Source: JBMNUL01 sp050946255 (GTDB lineage: Bacteria; Actinomycetota; Coriobacteriia; Coriobacteriales; CADBOM01). Taken from it: DNA of 10,707 bases. The notes beneath the pieces are model-generated. The model was not told the DNA's origin, ran no database searches, and was given only the letters and a program-made list of their open reading frames with translations. The position numbers and the translations under genes were made by a program. Of this stretch, positions 6,630-10,707 are shown one piece after another; position 1 is the first letter of the stretch, and each line of letters begins with the position of its first letter. The DNA lies in the NCBI GenBank assembly GCA_050946255.1, contig JBMNUL010000092.1:1-10707 (forward strand). Direction: 5' to 3'.

Positions 6630-8018
6630 GTGTCTGAGTGGAACATGTCAAGCACCGACGATGGCGAACTGGAACCATGGCACGGCAAGGCCATCCTCCT
6701 CGTGGACCTCGATGCCTTCTTCGCCTCGGTGGAACAGCTCGACCACCCGGAATGGCGCGGCAAGCCGGTGATTGTGGGAGGCAGCGCCGAGAAACGCGGC
6801 GTGGTTTCAACTGCTTCCTATGAAGCTCGTAAGTACGGTGTGCATTCCGCCATGCCCTCATGGCGGGCAAAGAAGCTCTGCCCTGACGCGATCTGGACAT
6901 TCGGCAACTATCCCCGCTACTCCGAGATGTCCCGCAAGGTAATGTCGTTCATAACCGATGAGACCCCACTCGTGCAGCAGGTCTCCATCGATGAGGCCTT
7001 CGCCGACGTCACTCCCGGGAAACACTTGGGAGACCACCCGGTGATAATCGCCCGGCGCATCAAAGACCGCGTGCGCGAGCTAGGAATAACCTGCTCTGTT
7101 GGAGTGGGCACGACGAAGACGATAGCAAAAATCGCCTCCGACCTCGACAAGCCCGATGGATTGACCGTGGTCTTCCCCGGAAGAGAACAGGAGTTTCTCA
7201 ACCCACTTCCCGTTGGCAAGATCTCTGGAATCGGGGGGAAATCGCAGGAGAAGCTCTCGATGTTCGGGATAGAGACAATCGGCCAGCTCGCCGATGCGGA
7301 CGAAAAGCTCCTCAGGTCGATTTTCGGAATCAACGCACCTGTGATGATTCAACGCGCAAGGGGCGAAGAGGCCAGCGAGGTATCCACTGAGCGCGAGGTG
7401 AAGTCGGTATCGAACGAGCAGACCTTCGCCCAAGACCTCGACGACCGCGAGCAAATCCTGGCAGCACTCGACATGGTCTGCGGAAAAGTTGGACGCCGTC
7501 TTCGCCGAAAGGAGCTCGCGGGTTACACGGTGACTGTGAAAGTGCGCTACCGCGACCTCTCCATCCACACGGCGCAGAAGACCGGCAGGCACCCGATAGA
7601 CGACGAACGCCAGATGATGCCAATCGTCCACGAGCTGCTGGACAAGGTCTGGAGACCGGGAATCGGACTTCGCCTCGTGGGAGTTGGAGTTTCCGAGTTC
7701 GAGGGAAGGCCGGAACAGCTCTCGCTATTTCCAGAAGAAGATGACGAGGAGGAGGAACTTCCCCCCGACAGTGGCAACCTCGCCAAGGCAACCGATGCCG
7801 TGAAGAACCGCTTCGGTGAGAAAGCCGTGCGCTACGGGAGAGAGCTCCGTTTCGAAGGGCGCGACACCGGAACGATGGCGCAGAACAAGGACCTTGCCGA
7901 CCTGCAATCGACCGCGATCAAGAAAAAGCTGGAGCATCAGGGAGAAAACTCGGACACCCCAGATGAGAGCGACGAGAACGAAGAGTATTTCGAGTCCCAA
8001 GACGACTGGGGTGCCTAG
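6630..8018 (+). CDS. dinB: DNA polymerase IV (Y-family translesion polymerase)
   Basis: A 462-residue Y-family polymerase that copies damaged templates with low fidelity at stalled forks. The palm motif VDLDAFFASVE (25-35) supplies catalytic D26 and the steric-gate position F31. SYEARKYGVHSAMP (63-76) is the conserved finger motif. SIDEAFAD (119-126) supplies D121 and E122. A helix-hairpin-helix thumb, ISGIGGKSQEKLSMFGIETIGQLA, spans 198-221, and the little finger follows from about 255. QLSLF (363-367) is a textbook beta-clamp-binding motif. Unlike E. coli Pol IV, where the clamp motif is at the extreme C-terminus, about 95 residues follow it, including ATDAVKNRFGEKAVRYG (387-403) and an acidic tail. 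Start: GTG 6630, five bases after an AGAGAGGAGGA binding site. It is convergent with mscS, 35 bases away. Confidence 0.97.
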   Translation: MSEWNMSSTDDGELEPWHGKAILLVDLDAFFASVEQLDHPEWRGKPVIVGGSAEKRGVVSTASYEARKYGVHSAMPSWRAKKLCPDAIWTFGNYPRYSEMSRKVMSFITDETPLVQQVSIDEAFADVTPGKHLGDHPVIIARRIKDRVRELGITCSVGVGTTKTIAKIASDLDKPDGLTVVFPGREQEFLNPLPVGKISGIGGKSQEKLSMFGIETIGQLADADEKLLRSIFGINAPVMIQRARGEEASEVSTEREVKSVSNEQTFAQDLDDREQILAALDMVCGKVGRRLRRKELAGYTVTVKVRYRDLSIHTAQKTGRHPIDDERQMMPIVHELLDKVWRPGIGLRLVGVGVSEFEGRPEQLSLFPEEDDEEEELPPDSGNLAKATDAVKNRFGEKAVRYGRELRFEGRDTGTMAQNKDLADLQSTAIKKKLEHQGENSDTPDESDENEEYFESQDDWGA

Positions 8019-8031
8019 GACAAAGCTGGCC

Positions 8032-8051
8032 GGAACTCACCACAAAGTTCC
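8032..8051. terminator. Short hairpin between convergent dinB and mscS
   Basis: GGAACT (8032-8037) pairs with AGTTCC (8046-8051) over an 8-base loop in the 35-base gap between the two stop codons. There is no U-tract on either strand, so a two-way terminator is only possible. Confidence 0.22.
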
Positions 8052-8053
8052 CA

Positions 8054-8836
8054 CTAGACCAAGTCGAGTTCGGAAAGCGCCCTCAAAGCCGCGTTCTGCA
8101 CTGTGCTGGGAAGGCATTTCTTGTCCACGCACATGTAGATGACCCCGGAATACCCGAAGGCATCGGACGCAACGAATTTCACCACAGGGTCCTTATCCAA
8201 GGTCGTTGCCTCGGCAACCGCATCGCGAACTGGTTCGTATATCTTCTCGGCAATCGAGGACAGAGTTTCGTCCTCCGCCTTCTCATATCTCACGAAGAAC
8301 GGCACCTCGACATACCTGTAGTCTGGTGCCACCTTGATGGCCGAGCTGTTCATGACGGAATTTGGAATCGTGATCGTGTTGTCGCTGTCGTCGCGAATCA
8401 CGGTATGGCGCCACTTGAAGTCCTCGACGAATCCCGAGTATCCACCCACCTCGATGTAGTCACCCACATCGATCAGACGCTGCGCGGAAACCGACACCCC
8501 TCCGAACAGATTCGAGATCGTGTCCTGCAAGCCCAGGGACAGGGCGATTCCACCAACTCCCAAGGCGGCGATCAGAGCGTTCACGTCGATCTTGAAGATT
8601 GACTGCAGGATCACGCAGACGACGACAACCCATATGAATCCGCGCAGTAGATTTGAGGTGAGCTTGGCACCTATCACTGGGATGCCATCGTGCTCGAATA
8701 CCTTGCGGAAAATCCTCACGACCAATCTGTCGCAGATAAACCCTATGGCGACGATCAAGACCGCGAAGAGAATGCTCAAGATGATATCTGGAACTGCAGA
8801 GGTCACAGCCTCTGCGGTTGTCTCAGCAGTTTGCAA
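8054..8836 (-). CDS. mscS: Small-conductance mechanosensitive channel (MscS family)
   Basis: A 260-residue membrane channel that opens under membrane tension to release solutes during osmotic downshock; its length is close to E. coli MscS (286). Hydrophobic segments fall at about 16-35 (TM1), 66-82 (TM2) and 86-118 (TM3). TM3 carries the glycine/alanine-rich pore helix ALIAALGVGGIALSLGLQDTISNLFGG (87-113). It is followed by the beta-domain motif VGDYIEVGGYSGFVEDFKWRHTVIRDDSDNTITIPNS (124-160), the hallmark of the family, and a C-terminal alpha/beta cytoplasmic domain. Start: TTG at 8836, because a perfect AAGGAG lies seven bases upstream. A longer TTG start at 8884 (16 more residues) is open but has no binding site. 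It is convergent with dinB. Confidence 0.92.
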   Translation of the reverse strand: MQTAETTAEAVTSAVPDIILSILFAVLIVAIGFICDRLVVRIFRKVFEHDGIPVIGAKLTSNLLRGFIWVVVVCVILQSIFKIDVNALIAALGVGGIALSLGLQDTISNLFGGVSVSAQRLIDVGDYIEVGGYSGFVEDFKWRHTVIRDDSDNTITIPNSVMNSSAIKVAPDYRYVEVPFFVRYEKAEDETLSSIAEKIYEPVRDAVAEATTLDKDPVVKFVASDAFGYSGVIYMCVDKKCLPSTVQNAALRALSELDLV

Positions 8837-8911
8837 CGCCAGACTCCTTACCAAGACTTTCCCGCCCGCCTCAACTGATTCCAAAGGTGGGCAACGCCGC
8901 TGAAATAAGCG

Positions 8912-9065
8912 GCCAACAGCGCAATCGTTTCATACCGACAGCGCATTCGCTCTATGCCAGCAGCAAAACCGCTTCATGCCATCAGCGCAATTGCTCCAAG
9001 CCAGAAGCGCATTAGCACCATGGCGGCAACACGACCTTTTCATGCCAGAAGCGCATTCGCTCCAT
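8912..9065. repeat. Seven tandem copies of a 22-bp unit
   Basis: Seven contiguous units of exactly 22 bases begin at 8912, 8934, 8956, 8978, 9000, 9022 and 9044. The consensus is close to GCCAGCAGCGCATTCGCTCC plus AT. Units differ by point substitution only, with no insertions. The sixth is the most diverged; the second and seventh match the consensus best. A faint eighth copy may precede it at about 8890. There are no spacers, so this is not a CRISPR array, and 22 is not a multiple of three, so it is not a coding repeat. It lies in the divergent gap between mscS and rsfS, which otherwise holds only their start regions. Confidence 0.9.
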
Positions 9066-9118
9066 CGATGTTAACTCAACAGCCGCAGCAGTATGGACGA
9101 AACACCAGTTTTACACAT

Positions 9119-9146
9119 TTTTCAAAGCTTAAGGTTGCGCTATGCT
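9119..9146 (+). promoter_or_regulatory. Weak candidate promoter for rsfS
   Basis: TTTTCA and TATGCT are spaced 16 bases apart, about 45 bases before the rsfS start, in an AT-rich patch. Each matches four of six consensus positions. Tentative. Confidence 0.2.
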
Positions 9147-9191
9147 TGTCAGTGACGTTTTCCGTCGTTCTCATGAGAAAGCAGGTAGACA

Positions 9192-9632
9192 TTGGATCCA
9201 AGGGAAATTGCGCTGAGGGCGGCAAAGGCCGCAGACTCCAAGAAGGCAACGGATATCATCATCCAGCATGTATCCGAGCTGTTGGTGGTCACTGATTACT
9301 TCGTGATCGTCACCGGTGCGAACGACCGCCAAGTGGAGGCAATCGCAGACGAGGTCGAGGAAAAGCTCCACGAGGTGGGAGTAGACCCGATTGGACGCGA
9401 GGGATACGAAGAGCGCAAGTGGGTCCTTCTGGACTTCGGCGAGGTGATCGTCCATGTGTTCCAACCCGATGTCAGGGATTTCTACAGGCTGGAGACCCTC
9501 TGGAACGACGCTCCGTTGGTGGATGTGCGGGAGGCCGGTATCGAGGACCCCGAGTACTCGGAGAGAATCGCCAAGATCGTCGAGAGTGCCACTGCAGATA
9601 CGCCGGGGGATGCTGACGGGTCGGACGATTAA
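9192..9632 (+). CDS. rsfS: Ribosomal silencing factor RsfS
   Basis: A 146-residue protein of the RsfS (Iojap/YbeB) family, which binds ribosomal protein uL14 on the 50S subunit and blocks joining with 30S when nutrients are short. The family core is all present: SKKATDIIIQHVSELLVVTDYFVIVTGANDRQVEAIADEVEEKL (16-59) and GYEERKWVLLDFGEVIVHVFQPDVRDFYRLETLWNDAP (71-108), followed by an acidic tail. The start must be the TTG at 9192, because an in-frame TAG lies two codons upstream (9186-9188); AGCAGG at 9180-9185 is an acceptable binding site. In most bacteria rsfS follows nadD and yqeK on the same strand. Here it lies on the opposite strand, converging on yqeK. Confidence 0.96.
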   Translation: MDPREIALRAAKAADSKKATDIIIQHVSELLVVTDYFVIVTGANDRQVEAIADEVEEKLHEVGVDPIGREGYEERKWVLLDFGEVIVHVFQPDVRDFYRLETLWNDAPLVDVREAGIEDPEYSERIAKIVESATADTPGDADGSDD

Positions 9633-9682
9633 CCGCGGACCCTCTTCTTCCGTAGAGACAAGCGTATTGGACGATTAACCGC
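9623..9682 (+). repeat. 14-bp direct repeat spanning the rsfS stop
   Basis: GGACGATTAACCGC occurs at 9623-9636, containing the rsfS stop codon TAA, and again at 9669-9682. The starts are 46 bases apart. Sequence after each copy is only loosely similar, which suggests a decayed tandem duplication of the gene's 3' end. Confidence 0.6.
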
Positions 9683-9727
9683 AAGCCCCTTAACCCTGCA
9701 GCTCCAGGCTGAAAGCTCTCTTCACCC

Positions 9728-9768
9728 ACGCTGCCAGCGTCCACCAAATCCATGCGCGCCGGGCGCGT
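9728..9768. terminator. Two short GC hairpins between convergent rsfS and yqeK
   Basis: ACGCT-GCC-AGCGT (9728-9740) and CGCGC-CGG-GCGCG (9755-9767) are small perfect hairpins in the 186-base gap between the convergent stop codons. Neither has a U-tract, so a terminator role is only suggested by position. Confidence 0.25.
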
Positions 9769-9818
9769 CAGGCTCCACGCTTGCGGCCCCTGCCTCGCTG
9801 TTCCGACTTGCAGAACCC

Positions 9819-10529
9819 TTACCCGCGCATCCTCTCAACGCAGGAGTTCCATATTCTGGCGGTATCCGGATGCAGGTACTTGCCAGTCGAGAGCAGATGC
9901 ATGATCGTGGACTTGAAACAGTTGGCAAAGAGGTCCGGCAGAGACACTTCGCCAACTAGATCGCGCAGCTCATCGAGCGAATCATAGGTGCGCAGGGGTT
10001 CTATCATGTCGGAAACATAGATGATCATGTCGAGATCGCTCATGTCGACCGCACCCGAGGTATGCCTTGCCACTGCCTGCAGGATCTGGGGCTCAAGCTG
10101 CGGAAACCTTATCGAAAGCGCCTTCGCTCCGGTCACGGAATGGAACAATGCCTCCATGTGCTTGTATCCCTTGGGAAGCTCTATCCCCAATTCACGGCAG
10201 CGGTCGAAGGTCTCCTGCCCCCTGTAGCATTTATCCCAATCGTGGACGAGCCCCGCTCTGGTTGCCATCGAGACATCCACGCCATATATTTTCGCGAGCT
10301 TCTTAGCCGTTCTCGCCACGCTGATCGAATGGGCGAAACGCTTTGGCTTGAGCCTCTTTGAAAGCTCCTCGGCTGCCTCCAACATAAAATCACGGTCGGC
10401 ATCGGAAAGGCCAACCGCAAGATCATCCACAAGTTCTTGAATAGGTGTATCTGTTATATCCGATTTCCTGAATATCCTCTCATCGCTGCCTTTTATCTTA
10501 GATTCTTTCCACAGCTTGCTCTCCGACAT
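9819..10529 (-). CDS. yqeK: HD-domain phosphohydrolase YqeK (Ap4A hydrolase)
   Basis: A 236-residue HD-superfamily protein matching YqeK, a metal-dependent symmetrical diadenosine tetraphosphate (Ap4A) hydrolase that yields ADP. Metal-site residues visible in order are H67 in RFAHSISVA, H96-D97 in AGLVHDWDK (92-100), H130 in ALFHSVTGA, H156 in ARHTSGAVDMS and D174 in IIYVSDMIEPLR (169-180); the last two blocks are YqeK hallmarks. It is longer than typical YqeK (about 190 residues) because of some 50 extra charged residues at the N-terminus. The start ATG at 10529 lies 6 bases after the nadD stop and in the same frame. AAGGAG in the nadD 3' end is about 12 bases upstream, rather far, so a start within the N-terminal extension is possible. 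Confidence 0.92.
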   Translation of the reverse strand: MSESKLWKESKIKGSDERIFRKSDITDTPIQELVDDLAVGLSDADRDFMLEAAEELSKRLKPKRFAHSISVARTAKKLAKIYGVDVSMATRAGLVHDWDKCYRGQETFDRCRELGIELPKGYKHMEALFHSVTGAKALSIRFPQLEPQILQAVARHTSGAVDMSDLDMIIYVSDMIEPLRTYDSLDELRDLVGEVSLPDLFANCFKSTIMHLLSTGKYLHPDTARIWNSCVERMRG

Positions 10530-10535
10530 GAGCAG

Positions 10536-10707
10536 CTACATCTCCTTCTCTGTTGTGCTTGGAACATATAGCCTGTGCGATCTGATGTACTTTGCGACCG
10601 AGACCGGGGTGAGGTAGGTGATCGACTTGCCCTCCGATACCCTGCGGCGAAGATCCGTCGAGGAGATTGCCAGACCAGGTACCTCGAAGAACGAAACTCT
10701 CGACGCC
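10536..10707 (-). CDS. nadD: Nicotinate-nucleotide adenylyltransferase, C-terminal part (runs off right edge)
   Basis: The last 56 residues of NadD, which adenylylates nicotinate mononucleotide in NAD synthesis. The peptide contains FFEVPGLAISSTDLRRRVSEGKSITYLTPVSVAKYIRSHRLY. The ISSTDLRRRV block is the C-terminal ISSTxIR nucleotide-binding motif of the family, and YLxPxxVxxYIxxxxLY is its normal end. The reading frame begins at 10706; the N-terminal HxGH motif lies outside the window. It ends with TAG at 10538-10536 and forms an operon with yqeK, the common arrangement. The last codons AAGGAGATG also provide yqeK's likely ribosome binding site. Confidence 0.93.
   Translation of the reverse strand, partial: ASRVSFFEVPGLAISSTDLRRRVSEGKSITYLTPVSVAKYIRSHRLYVPSTTEKEM

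Noticed and set aside
8912..9065. Possible CRISPR array
   Set aside because: Units are contiguous with no unique spacers, have drifted from each other, and no cas genes are present.
8954..9295. Plus-strand open frame of 113 codons through the 22-bp repeats into rsfS
   Set aside because: It overlaps the start of rsfS in another frame, and the 22-base period shifts frame at each unit, so the repeat is not coding.

Overview
This window is ordinary bacterial chromosome, moderately GC-rich by eye, with short operons and frequent GTG and TTG starts. Four of the eight genes whose start lies inside the window begin with a non-ATG codon. The gene set suggests an anaerobic Gram-positive bacterium: an actinobacterial-type EF-G paralogue, an orphan URO-D family protein of the corrinoid methyltransferase type, a RelB-like/PIN toxin-antitoxin pair and nadD-yqeK. 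I favour Actinomycetota of the Coriobacteriia kind, but this is inferred from protein style and cannot be proved from the window. No phage, transposase, CRISPR array, rRNA or tRNA is visible.

Layout, left to right. Bases 1-930 (minus) are the N-terminal 310 codons of ileS, running off the left edge. A 572-base divergent gap follows, holding the ileS leader and a degenerate 42-bp tandem repeat. Bases 1503-3569 (plus) encode an EF-G-like GTPase whose G3 and G4 motifs depart from canonical EF-G, followed by a strong hairpin terminator. After a pyrimidine-rich gap comes a lone URO-D superfamily gene (3997-5133) with its own 13-bp hairpin. A two-gene toxin-antitoxin operon (5444-6339) lies behind two overlapping palindromes. 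A degenerate 69-bp duplication then leads into dinB (DNA polymerase IV, 6630-8018). dinB converges on a small MscS-type mechanosensitive channel (8054-8836, minus). The gap beyond mscS holds seven exact-length 22-bp tandem repeats (8912-9065). rsfS (9192-9632, plus) converges on yqeK and the 3' end of nadD (minus, to the right edge).

How the genes relate. IleS, the EF-G paralogue and RsfS all touch translation. nadD, yqeK and rsfS form a well-known bacterial cluster (NAD synthesis, Ap4A hydrolysis, ribosome silencing), but here rsfS sits on the opposite strand, pointing at yqeK. The toxin-antitoxin pair and dinB look like independent units.

The points most worth a second look are the altered GTPase centre of the EF-G paralogue, the RelB-like/PIN pairing with its nested operator, the metal-site change in the URO-D protein, and a recurring habit of degenerate 22- to 69-bp tandem repeats in three separate intergenic gaps. 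I did not find a clear previously undescribed multi-gene system.
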